Part shown: positions 42,887 to 51,434 of the stretch, piece by piece
Position numbering within the stretch: the first letter of the stretch is position 1
Layout of the letters: each line of letters begins with the position of its first letter
Source of the DNA: UBA4466 sp963925035
Lineage (GTDB): Bacteria; Bacteroidota; Bacteroidia; Flavobacteriales_D; Crocinitomicaceae
Direction of reading: 5' to 3'
Length of the DNA: 64,000 nt
Assembly (NCBI GenBank): GCA_963925035.1
Contig: CAWUSK010000004.1
Span: 17,584-81,583, forward strand
Translations under genes and position numbers: made by a program
Notes under the pieces: model-generated
What the model was told of the DNA's origin: nothing
What the model saw: only the letters and a program-made list of their open reading frames with translations
Databases searched by the model: none

Positions 42887-45800
42887 TTAATATTCAACTT
42901 CTAAATACCCTTTGAACGGAGGATAATCTCCTTCATTCAGGTTGATGATGTAGAAATAAGTTCCTACTGGGACTTTTCCGTCTTTTCCGTCTATCGTTGC
43001 ACCTTTGTTTACTGTTGCATTCCAAGGACTGTTATAAGGAGAAACTGAGTAAATTAAATTTCCCCAGCGGTTGTATATTTCAACTTCAGCGTTGAGGTAT
43101 TTTTCAATTCCATTAATCTCCCATGTATCGTTTAATCCATCTAAGTTAGGAGTAACTAGATTTGGAATAAACAAACAATCACCATTGTTTGTAACAGTTA
43201 CATATGAAGAAGTTGAGCCAACACAACCATTTGCATCAACAACAGTAACAGAATATTCACCTTGATTTACAAAATCAACACTAGTTGATACAAACGGGTT
43301 TTGTTGATCTGAAGTAAAGTTGTTTGGTCCTTCCCAAGTGTAAGATGTTCCGCCCATCGCCCATAATGTCAATGGATCACCAGGACAAAGCGTTGTGTCG
43401 CTTGGTGCACTCACTGATGGATCTGCCGCTAAAATCAAAAGTACACTATCTGCAGCAAAACATCCGTTAGCGTCTGTTCCAATTGCAGTGTAGTAGCCAA
43501 CATTTGTTGCTCCAACATTGATGATGTTAATGGAACTGCCGTTTCCAGTATAACCATTTGGACCTGTCCAACTATAAGTCGTTGCTCCGGATGCATTTAT
43601 GTTCGCTAGACTGTTCAAGCAATACGTGTCGTTTAAACCATTTGTATTTAACGTTAAATTTGGCAGTGCAAGAATACTTATTTCAATAGAGTCTTTTGCA
43701 GTGCAGCCGCTTGCATCAGTTCCAGTGACAACATAATAACCAGCGCTTGCGTTTGTAACATTTGAAACAGTTTGATTTGCTCCAGAAGCATTAAAGCTAT
43801 TTGGTCCTGTCCAAGAATATGTAGCAGCGCCACTTGCAGTAATTGAAAAGTCTTCGTTCAAGCAAATTGTAGAATCATTACCTGCTGCAGTGATATTTAC
43901 AACTGGTGCAGGTGAAATACTAATATTTTGACAAGCCGTTGGCCCTGTGCATCCTGCAACTGTTGCAGAAACACAATAGTTTCCAACATTAGCAGCTGTT
44001 ACATTATTTAGAGTTACACTAGTCGCTGTAGAACTGAATCCTCCAGGTCCAGACCACGCATAAGTTGCAGAGCCATCTATGTTCGTTATTGCAATTTGAG
44101 AAGAACCATTCAAACAAGGTGCAATGTCATCTGCAGAAAGAGTAGGAGCTACAGGAGCTCCAGGATTTGAAATGCTAAATCCACCAAAATCAGAAGTACA
44201 TCCATTTCCATCTTCAACTTCTAAATAGTAAACTCCTGCTGGAATTCCAGAAAGATTTGCCGATGAACCAATCGTTGCTCCACCACTATTTGTCCAAGTA
44301 TAAGAAATTGCAGGAACTCCGCTTCCAATAGCTCCAATAAAGGAACCGTTGCTTCCTCCACAATCTGAATCAGTTGCTGTTGGATTCACAGAAAGTGTCG
44401 GATTTGAATTCATAATGATGTTAACCGTTGCATCGTCGGTGCAGCCGTTTGTTGTTCCCGTTACGTTATAAGTTGTGTTAGTTGTCGGCGAAACTGAAAT
44501 CGTTGAACCAGTTTGGGTGGTGCTCCAAACGTATGATGTCGCACCAGTTGCTGTGATATTCGTTGAACTTCCAATACAAATTGCAATTGAAGGTGCGTTG
44601 TTTATATTAACTGTTGGGTTTTGTTTTACTTGAACTGTAGCTTCTAATGTTTGTTTATAATCGCACAAACCTGTCACTTCACAATAATATGTTTGAGTAG
44701 TAGATGGTGTAACAGTGACAGATTGAGTGGTTGCACCGTTGTGTTGCCATTCGTAAGAAGTAGCTCCCAAAGGTGCAGTTAATACAACAGATTCACCTTC
44801 ACATATTGGCGCAACCGCCGCGATGTTTGGAAACTGAACACCAGATTCTGCGGTAATGGTGTAGTTGCAAATATCACCTCCAAAACCATCAATCATTAAG
44901 TAGTAATCACTTCCAACTGTCAAGTTGTTTGCTGTTATGATAAAACCAGTACTGCTTTCTTCGAAATTAGAAACAGGCACAAAACTAGTGCAGTTAGTAC
45001 CCTCAAAGATTTGCATTTGAATTCCACCACTTGGATAATTTCCTACCCAACAATCGTAAATGCTAACGTTCAGCGTTGCAGTTATAGCAGAAGCTGTGAA
45101 TTTTATCCAACTGTTATTCTCTATATTTACATCAAACAAAGGTGAACCAGTTCCCCAAGGCCCACCTTGACCGAAGATACCACCAGAATTTATACCATCC
45201 GTTAAATTTACACCTGCTTGAGTTTCATTGTTCCCGTGCATATTACCTGGACGGTCTGGTGTATAAGAAGCGCTGGTTGATGCACTATATCCATTAATGT
45301 CACAGATATATAATGCGTTGGCACAATTATCATTTGTTACAGTTGATGCACAAATACCAAAGTTTCCTCCGCCTAATCCCCAATCCCAGTAACGAACGTA
45401 AACGGTCGATCCAGCAGTAAGTCCTGAAGCAGATATAAAAGGTAATAAGTCATTCGAACTACCAGGGTAGTTATTATCGTCCGAGCAGGCAATTTGAGTC
45501 AAACTACTACAAGTTCCTGAATACAGCGCCATAACACCATCTGTTATATAGCCAGATCCTCCATTTGGATAAGAGGTAATATCAACATTTCCTGATGAAG
45601 GAACAGTTACAGCAAACCAAACATCCTGAGTTCCTGATTGGAAGCCTCCTTGTTGTGGAGCGTTTCCACCTACACAAGCACTAGGAGTGGGAGGTCCAAC
45701 TGTAGTCGTAGCTCCGTTTGTTGTATAAAAACCATATTGACAAGTGGAAGTTACGGTAGGTAATTGAATAGCATTACATGGATTATCGTTTGTTGGCGCT

Positions 45801-46648
45801 GCTGTTGCAGTTCCTGTGATGCATATTTGGAAATCTCCAGTGGTTCCTTGGTAATAGTCGTAAACTCGAACAAAGTACGTTTGTCCTGCTACCAGTCCAA
45901 CAATATTCGATTGTTCTGCTTGACTTGTGAAGGTGTTATCTATACAGCTAATTGAATTTAATGTCCCGCATGTACCAGAATACACTTGGAAAACTAAATC
46001 TAAATTATCAATTGGAGTAACGTTTATATTTTGAAGAGAGTTGCTAGCAACAAAGCTGAACCAAACATCATCATCTGCCGTTCCTGAACAACCAACAAGC
46101 GATTGTGAAGCTCCGTCAGTTGTTGCAAAAGTAAATGAACAAGATGAATTTACATTCAATGCAATTGCACCACCACAGACGTCGTTACTAGGAGCGGGAG
46201 GCGGATTTGTTACACAAATGGTGAAATTCCCTGTTCCAGAACCCGCGAAATAGTCGTAAACACGAATTCTATAGGTTTGACCGATAGATAATCCATTATA
46301 GTTGATGATTTCAGCTTCTCCTGCAAAAGTATTGTCTTTACAAACCAGCGAAACTAAGGTAGCACAAGCTCCAGAAAACAATTGAACCACAGGATCCATA
46401 CCTGCATTTGGCTGAACGACTATTTGATGCGAGGTTGCGGTTGCAACAAATTGATACCAGACATCGTCGTCTGCTGTGCCAACACAACCGGCAATCGATT
46501 GAGTTGCTCCAGTTGTTGTTCCAGCTGCTGGAGATGAACAATTGGCAGTTACGGATAAGACTGTTGCTGCCGAACAGTTATCTGCCTGTTGTGCAAATAA
46601 ATTCAACGAGTAAGATAGTGCAAGTAGGGTAGTGATTAGATATTTCAT
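42887..46648 (-). CDS. Large surface protein with gliding-type (type B) T9SS C-terminal domain
   Basis: A 1253-residue secreted protein. Signal peptide (1-19), three related beta-sandwich domains (about 20-150, 155-285, 288-440; each with a DDDVWxxFVA- or TQDVWFAV-like core and a final VRVYDY- or VRYWDW-like strand), a further 170-residue domain, Ig-like/PKD-like repeats (about 600-1150, many with a YxWSGPxxF core) and a type B C-terminal domain (FIPNLVTPNLDGLNDTW, EIYNRWGNLIY, VPVGTYFYIINL). It is probably an adhesin or gliding filament of the SprB kind. It starts 10 bp after a small secreted protein gene and is followed by porP/sprF. Confidence 0.9.
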   Translation of the reverse strand: MKYLITTLLALSYSLNLFAQQADNCSAATVLSVTANCSSPAAGTTTGATQSIAGCVGTADDDVWYQFVATATSHQIVVQPNAGMDPVVQLFSGACATLVSLVCKDNTFAGEAEIINYNGLSIGQTYRIRVYDYFAGSGTGNFTICVTNPPPAPSNDVCGGAIALNVNSSCSFTFATTDGASQSLVGCSGTADDDVWFSFVASNSLQNINVTPIDNLDLVFQVYSGTCGTLNSISCIDNTFTSQAEQSNIVGLVAGQTYFVRVYDYYQGTTGDFQICITGTATAAPTNDNPCNAIQLPTVTSTCQYGFYTTNGATTTVGPPTPSACVGGNAPQQGGFQSGTQDVWFAVTVPSSGNVDITSYPNGGSGYITDGVMALYSGTCSSLTQIACSDDNNYPGSSNDLLPFISASGLTAGSTVYVRYWDWGLGGGNFGICASTVTNDNCANALYICDINGYSASTSASYTPDRPGNMHGNNETQAGVNLTDGINSGGIFGQGGPWGTGSPLFDVNIENNSWIKFTASAITATLNVSIYDCWVGNYPSGGIQMQIFEGTNCTSFVPVSNFEESSTGFIITANNLTVGSDYYLMIDGFGGDICNYTITAESGVQFPNIAAVAPICEGESVVLTAPLGATSYEWQHNGATTQSVTVTPSTTQTYYCEVTGLCDYKQTLEATVQVKQNPTVNINNAPSIAICIGSSTNITATGATSYVWSTTQTGSTISVSPTTNTTYNVTGTTNGCTDDATVNIIMNSNPTLSVNPTATDSDCGGSNGSFIGAIGSGVPAISYTWTNSGGATIGSSANLSGIPAGVYYLEVEDGNGCTSDFGGFSISNPGAPVAPTLSADDIAPCLNGSSQIAITNIDGSATYAWSGPGGFSSTATSVTLNNVTAANVGNYCVSATVAGCTGPTACQNISISPAPVVNITAAGNDSTICLNEDFSITASGAATYSWTGPNSFNASGANQTVSNVTNASAGYYVVTGTDASGCTAKDSIEISILALPNLTLNTNGLNDTYCLNSLANINASGATTYSWTGPNGYTGNGSSINIINVGATNVGYYTAIGTDANGCFAADSVLLILAADPSVSAPSDTTLCPGDPLTLWAMGGTSYTWEGPNNFTSDQQNPFVSTSVDFVNQGEYSVTVVDANGCVGSTSSYVTVTNNGDCLFIPNLVTPNLDGLNDTWEINGIEKYLNAEVEIYNRWGNLIYSVSPYNSPWNATVNKGATIDGKDGKVPVGTYFYIINLNEGDYPPFKGYLEVEY

Positions 46649-46658
46649 AGTCGTACGG

Positions 46659-46979
46659 TTAGTTCTTTAATTGTCTGAATTCACCTGGAGTAAGACCAGA
46701 ATCAATAATTATTTTTTTAATATCGGTAGCATTGAATTGGTTATCCGCTTCAGCACGTTGATTTTCTCTTATTACTAAAAAGATCATGATTTCTCCTTTC
46801 TGAGAATCTTCCTTGTATTTCACTTTAGTTGATTGTACTGAAACCATGTTCGCACAATTTTGCTCCAACTTGTTAATGGACGATTGGTCCAACTGGCCTT
46901 CAAATGAATAACTGAAATCTTGGCAGTAGGCAGTTGAAAATAGCGCCAAAAAGAATGTTACGAATAATAACTTTTTCAT
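46659..46979 (-). CDS. Small secreted protein preceding the type B T9SS substrate
   Basis: A 106-residue protein with a signal peptide (1-19, cut near AYCQDFS). The predicted order strand-helix-strand-strand-helix-strand (DQSSINKLEQ, KGEIMIFLVIRE, NATDIKKIII) is like a ferredoxin-type small domain; one Cys remains in the mature chain. No family is assigned. It is first in the operon with the 1253-residue adhesin, porP/sprF and ompA, transcribed from a good promoter at 47012-47042. Confidence 0.65.
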   Translation of the reverse strand: MKKLLFVTFFLALFSTAYCQDFSYSFEGQLDQSSINKLEQNCANMVSVQSTKVKYKEDSQKGEIMIFLVIRENQRAEADNQFNATDIKKIIIDSGLTPGEFRQLKN

Positions 46980-47011
46980 ACAGTAGTGGGTGAAATTAAC
47001 AGTTTGTACTG

Positions 47012-47042
47012 CAAAATTAGGGAATTTATTCTAGCGTACCAA
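47012..47042 (-). promoter_or_regulatory. Promoter of the T9SS adhesin operon
   Basis: On the minus strand TTGG (47039-47042), 19 bp spacer, then TAATTTTG (47012-47019), a complete Bacteroidota promoter. The first start codon is 33 bp downstream. Confidence 0.7.
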
Positions 47043-47142
47043 TCGCAGGTAACAATTAAAATTTGGATAATCAGACGATTAAAGGAGTTGATTCTTGCTA
47101 AATCGTTTAATAACTGATAAAATTGGTTTTGGTAAAATTGGT

Positions 47143-47220
47143 TTAATTTTTAATAGTGTAAACTTTAGCGAACAATCCAGCTTGTTCACCTCCGATTATT
47201 ATGACATCATATACTTTCAT
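47143..47220 (-). pseudogene. Stump of a flavin-dependent monooxygenase gene (arsO-like)
   Basis: The frame begins with ATG sharing four bases with the acr3 stop (ATGA) and reads MKVYDVIIIGGEQAGLF, a recognisable FAD-binding Rossmann start of the ArsO/Trx-reductase-like family with Glu in place of the middle Gly. It becomes unrecognisable after about 18 codons and stops at codon 26. The remaining 700-1000 bp expected of such a gene are gone. Genes of this type commonly close arsenic operons, so this is the truncated fourth gene of the operon. Confidence 0.7.
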
Positions 47221-48254
47221 GATGCATAATATTTTTTCTTCAACCAAAAGGAAACACGCACCAATAGAATCAATGCCGGAACTTCAACCAAAGGCCCAAT
47301 GACTCCTGCGAATGCCTGTCCAGAATTCAATCCAAACACCGCAATGGCAACTGCAATCGCTAATTCAAAATTATTCCCCGCAGCTGTGAAAGCTACGGCT
47401 GCAGTTTTGTCGTATTCGGCTCCAGATGCTTTGGTAACAAAAAACCCGATGACAAACATGAGCGTAAAGTAGATCAACAAAGGAATGGCAATAATTACAA
47501 CATCCATTGGAATTTGAACAATTAATTCTCCTTTCAATGAGAACATCACAAGAATTGTAAATAAAAGGGCAATCAACGTTAATGGTGAAATGGTTGGAAT
47601 GAATTTCTTTGTGTACCATTCTTCACTTTTTAGTTTTACGAGTATCAGTCTACTTAAAATTCCCATAAGGAAAGGTAATCCCAAGTAAATCGCGACACTT
47701 TCTGCGATTGTTCCAATTGAGATGTCTACAATTGCACCTTCAAATCCAAAGTAGGGCGGAAGTACGGTGATAAAAAGCCAAGCATAAAAACTGTAGGCAA
47801 ACACTTGAAAAATACTGTTCAAGGCAACAAGTCCAGCACCGTATTCTGCGCTACCTTCTGCAAGATCATTCCAAACCAATACCATGGCAATGCATCGTGC
47901 CAAACCAATTAGTATTAGTCCAACCATGTATTCTGGATAATCACGCAAAAATGTGATAGCCAAAACAAACATTAATATTGGTCCGACAATCCAGTTTAGA
48001 ATTAAGGAAATGGAAAGGATCTTTGTGTTTCGAAACACTTTGGGTAACAGCGCATAATTTACCTTAGCCAAGGGAGGATACATCATTAAAATGAGGCCAA
48101 TTGCAATAGGAATATTTGTTGTTCCACTATTGAATGTATTGATGATGCTTGGGAAAGTTGGAAAGAAATACCCAATTCCCACACCAAGTGCCATGGCTAC
48201 AAAGATCCACCACGTTAGATTTTTATCGAGAAAACTTAGTTTTTTAGTTGCCAT
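47217..48254 (-). CDS. ACR3-family arsenite efflux transporter
   Basis: A 345-residue inner-membrane protein with ten hydrophobic segments that exports arsenite (and sometimes antimonite). Family blocks include LMMYPPLAKVNY, the functional Cys in GLARCIAMVLVWNDLAEG and the conserved TAAGNNFELAIAVAIA. It starts 2 bp after arsC and is third in the arsR-arsC-acr3 operon. It is annotated arsB in some genomes but belongs to ACR3, not to the ArsB family. Confidence 0.93.
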   Translation of the reverse strand: MATKKLSFLDKNLTWWIFVAMALGVGIGYFFPTFPSIINTFNSGTTNIPIAIGLILMMYPPLAKVNYALLPKVFRNTKILSISLILNWIVGPILMFVLAITFLRDYPEYMVGLILIGLARCIAMVLVWNDLAEGSAEYGAGLVALNSIFQVFAYSFYAWLFITVLPPYFGFEGAIVDISIGTIAESVAIYLGLPFLMGILSRLILVKLKSEEWYTKKFIPTISPLTLIALLFTILVMFSLKGELIVQIPMDVVIIAIPLLIYFTLMFVIGFFVTKASGAEYDKTAAVAFTAAGNNFELAIAVAIAVFGLNSGQAFAGVIGPLVEVPALILLVRVSFWLKKKYYAS

Positions 48255-48256
48255 TT

Positions 48257-48889
48257 TTAAGCGTTGATTTGTGAGAAAACATAGAACATTTCGCTTGCGA
48301 TTTGCAAACTTCTTTCGCCGTATTTTTCGGCTTGTTGTGGCGTGTTGTCGAACGCTTTTGGGTCTTCAAAGGTGACAGGAATTCGCTTCTCTGCACCTGG
48401 AACAAAGGGACATGATTCATTTGCAGAATCACATGTCATAATTGCTGCAAACTCTGATTTGGGGTTGAAGTTGTCTTCTAACAGTTTAGAAAACCCAATA
48501 ATTGGATGAGCGTTTTCTGCGTATTTAATACTGTAAACAGGATTTTCACCTTTAGAAATTTCGTTAAACTGAAAGCCTTCGTTCTGCAAAGTTTCTGCAA
48601 TCATTGGAAAAAGCGCGGTTGCTTCAGTTCCGCCCGAATAACAAAAAACGTTTTTGATGTTGAAGCAGTTGGCCATTGTTTGCGCCCAAATTTGTGACAA
48701 ATGGCTTCTTCTTGAATTGTGCGTGCAAATGAAGTTAATGCGAACTTCCAAAGCATTATCTACTTTCGATTGAATAAAGTCAATCAACGGCTGTAAAACT
48801 GCTTTGCGCTCGTTTGTAATGTTTTCAAGAGTTAGTGAATTGATGGTTGTTTCAATTTGTGGCAATAACATTGTTTTGGTGTTTATCAT
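48257..48889 (-). CDS. arsC: Arsenate reductase/low-molecular-weight phosphatase-fold protein
   Basis: A 210-residue LMW-phosphatase-fold arsenate reductase. The P-loop CTHNSRR (C55-x5-R61) is followed by the redox pair C153-x6-C160 in TCDSANESC, the three-cysteine relay used by thioredoxin-coupled ArsC enzymes. An N-terminal extension of about 45 residues precedes the fold; the Met at residue 7 is an alternative start. It reduces arsenate to arsenite, which the adjacent ACR3 pump exports. Confidence 0.88.
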   Translation of the reverse strand: MINTKTMLLPQIETTINSLTLENITNERKAVLQPLIDFIQSKVDNALEVRINFICTHNSRRSHLSQIWAQTMANCFNIKNVFCYSGGTEATALFPMIAETLQNEGFQFNEISKGENPVYSIKYAENAHPIIGFSKLLEDNFNPKSEFAAIMTCDSANESCPFVPGAEKRIPVTFEDPKAFDNTPQQAEKYGERSLQIASEMFYVFSQINA

Positions 48890-48926
48890 TTAACTGCTTG
48901 TTGGAATTGAATATCTATGAATGAAA

Positions 48927-49259
48927 TTAGCAACAATCCTCTTTTTTAGAAATGTCTTGGTTGAGGAATTGCCACATCGTATCTTTCATTTTGGCCCAGT
49001 TTTCAGTATGGATGCAATAACACACACTTGTTCCTTCCACGTTTCCTTTAATCAGTCCTAAAAGCTTGAGTTCTTTCAAATGTTGTGATATTGTTGGTTG
49101 TGCTAATCCAATTTCGGAAACTAAATCACCGCAATAACATGCGTCTATTTTGAAAAGTTGTTGTAAAATTGCGACTCTTGCTGGATGTCCAAATACTTTT
49201 GCATACAAAGCAATTTCGTTTTGAAGCTCATCAAATATTTCTGTTTTGACCAATCCCAT
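48927..49259 (-). CDS. arsR: ArsR-family arsenic-responsive repressor
   Basis: A 110-residue winged-helix repressor. Cysteines C41 and C43 (ACYCGDLV) and the terminal C109-C110 pair could bind arsenite; the recognition helix is LAQPTISQHLKELK. It is first in the operon and its start codon lies 20 bp from a 16-base imperfect palindrome, its likely operator. Confidence 0.9.
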   Translation of the reverse strand: MGLVKTEIFDELQNEIALYAKVFGHPARVAILQQLFKIDACYCGDLVSEIGLAQPTISQHLKELKLLGLIKGNVEGTSVCYCIHTENWAKMKDTMWQFLNQDISKKEDCC

Positions 49260-49278
49260 TTCCTATGTTTATTAATAC

Positions 49279-49294
49279 ATTGCAATATTACGAT
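49279..49294 (-). promoter_or_regulatory. Probable ArsR operator
   Basis: ATTGCAATATTACGAT is symmetrical at 12 of 16 positions and lies 20 bp before the arsR start codon. The form AT-n-G-n-AATATT-n-C-n-AT resembles known ArsR/SmtB sites. Confidence 0.6.
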
Positions 49295-49466
49295 TAATAG
49301 ATGGGGTATTGTAATTTTTTATTGAAAATATTGTTTTTACACAGGGTTAGGATATGCAAAAGCGATTAGGTTGGTTGCGTAATTGGTTTTAGGTAACCTA
49401 TGCTAGACGTATTTATTACTTTTCACATAATGTGTATTTAACCCACAAACTTTAAAACTTAATAAT

Positions 49467-50437
49467 ATGAATCGTATTACTTCTGTGTATTTATAACAGC
49501 TTAATTTCTTTTTCTCAAAACATTGACGCCACTTTGCAATTGCCTGTGCTTAAAGATCAAAATGCTTATTTTAATTATGTCGATTTTTTGGTCGATGAGG
49601 AGCAATGTTTTTTCGAGTTAAGTCTCATTAAGAAATATGTAGGCTTTTATTAAATAAAAGCCCATTAGGAAAAGAGTTTACGAATAATTCAAACGGCTAT
49701 CGTTTATCTAACCTTGACACAAAAAAGGTAAGTAGTTACTTTGGAATAAAGTGTTTAGGAATTTGATTAATTACTCAAAGTATTTACATAAAAAGGAATT
49801 GTTGGGATAACGCTTTGGCTGATAGCTTTTTAAAACGCTAAAGGTGGAACGTGTATACCAAATGGCTTACTTGTCTAGAAATGAAGCTGAAATGGATCTT
49901 TTCTAGTATATCGAGGGGTGGTATAATATGCGTAGAATCCATAGCGCAAATAAACAAAAGTCAATTTGGCCGATACATGGAATCAAAAAATTAAATCACA
50001 TTAGGACATTAGTTTAACTTGCTCTCCGGAAAACTCAGGCAATTCCAAATAGTGTGTATACGGGAACTTCAGTATTAATAAACCCATCTAACAATAAAGT
50101 ATTGCTCACATCTAGGTTTTAAAGTGAAGGACAAATTGTATTTATTAATCAATTACCAGGTCATTATAATGGAGAAGTACTTTTTGGGCGATTCACAATA
50201 GAAAGAGGAGAATGAATCTGTACCCGTAATTATTTATTTTGATTGCGAGATATATAAGATTACCAACTCTACTCTTTACTTGAATAAGCAAAAGATTTCT
50301 CAAGTTTTTTTACTGCTATTAACGAGCTAAACGCAATTTCGCAAATTCACTCACATCCTAAAATAGAAATAAATCTGTGCAATCAGATATTCTTTCCGAG
50401 AATAACTTTTCAGAATAAAAGATCCTTGAAATTGTAA
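49467..50437 (+). pseudogene. Degraded gene for a secreted repeat protein
   Basis: About 970 bp on the plus strand without any long open frame, but with protein-like segments in changing frames. MNRITSVYL, then after a frame change ISFSQNIDATLQLPVLKD (signal-peptide end and mature start), then NNSNGYRLSNLDTKK, NALADSFLKR, NSVYTGTSVLINPSNNKV and EGQIVFINQLPGHYNGEV. The last blocks resemble the BNR/Asp-box type (VxINPSNNKxLLTS) of T9SS-exported proteins in this phylum. At least five stops or frameshifts disrupt it. It ends 10 bp short of the convergent moxR gene. The region 49295-49466 upstream holds no gene. Confidence 0.55.
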
Positions 50438-50447
50438 TCGAAAGAAA

Positions 50448-51401
50448 TTAGATCAATTCCTCAATGATTCTATCCATTGTGTAACCTTCAGCTTCAGCGC
50501 GGTAATTTTTCACAATACGATGTCTCAAAATTGGTTTTGCAACAGCTTTCACGTCTTCAATGTCTGGAGAATATTTCCCTTTCATAGCAGCGTGACATTT
50601 TGCCCCAACAACCAAATACTGTGAAGCTCTTGGTCCAGCTCCCCATGTAATAAATTCTTGCGTTACTTTTGGTGCTGTTTCTGTTCCAATTCTTGTTTTA
50701 CCAACTAACTTCACTGCATATTCCAATACATTATCTGCAACTGGAATACGACGAATTAAATCTTGGTACTCGATGATTTGCTCAGCGTTCAAAATTTGAT
50801 TCAGTTTGATGTTGTTGTCAGTAGTTGTTGCTTTAACGATTGCTACTTCTTCATTGTAAGTAGGATAATCTACCCAAACATTGAACATAAATCTGTCCAA
50901 CTGTGCTTCAGGAAGGGGATAAGTACCTTCTTGTTCAATTGGATTTTGAGTTGCTAATACAAAGAAGGGATTAGGCAATTGGTAGGTTGTACCTGCTGCT
51001 GTAACTCTTTTTTCTTGCATTGCCTCTAATAAAGCAGATTGCGTTTTAGGAGGTGTACGGTTAATCTCATCGGCCAATACAATGTTAGAGAACAATGGTC
51101 CTTTCAAAAACTTGAAATTACGAGTGTCATCTAAAATTTCTGAACCAACAATATCAGAAGGCATTAAATCTGGTGTAAATTGAATACGGTTAAAGTTTAA
51201 ACCTAAACAATCGGCGATCGTGTTTACCAATAATGTTTTTGCCAATCCAGGAACACCAACAAGTAAGCAATGTCCTTTAGAAAAAATAGAAATTAAAACT
51301 TGATCCACAACATCGTCTTGTCCAACGATTACTTTGTGGATTTCATTCTTTAATTCAGCATAATGCTTTACAAATGCATCAATTTTTTCTTTGTCTGACA
51401 T
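50448..51401 (-). CDS. MoxR-family AAA+ ATPase
   Basis: A 317-residue MoxR ATPase. Walker A GVPGLAKT (49-56), Walker B ADEINRTPPKTQSALLEAMQ, sensor 1 ATQNP and the C-terminal lid are present. MoxR proteins act as chaperones for von Willebrand-domain partners; those genes usually follow directly (DUF58, VWA), but here the gene ends next to decayed DNA and no partner is present. Upstream, 33 bp away, are the three folding-factor genes on the same strand. Confidence 0.9.
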   Translation of the reverse strand: MSDKEKIDAFVKHYAELKNEIHKVIVGQDDVVDQVLISIFSKGHCLLVGVPGLAKTLLVNTIADCLGLNFNRIQFTPDLMPSDIVGSEILDDTRNFKFLKGPLFSNIVLADEINRTPPKTQSALLEAMQEKRVTAAGTTYQLPNPFFVLATQNPIEQEGTYPLPEAQLDRFMFNVWVDYPTYNEEVAIVKATTTDNNIKLNQILNAEQIIEYQDLIRRIPVADNVLEYAVKLVGKTRIGTETAPKVTQEFITWGAGPRASQYLVVGAKCHAAMKGKYSPDIEDVKAVAKPILRHRIVKNYRAEAEGYTMDRIIEELI

Positions 51402-51434
51402 ACTTCAAATAATTTTTAACGCTTAAATATACAT

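Noticed and set aside
42887..46648. Internal repeats of the large adhesin as a DNA tandem repeat or recombination locus
   Set aside because: The domains are related at protein level only; the DNA copies have diverged too far for exact repeats of notable length.
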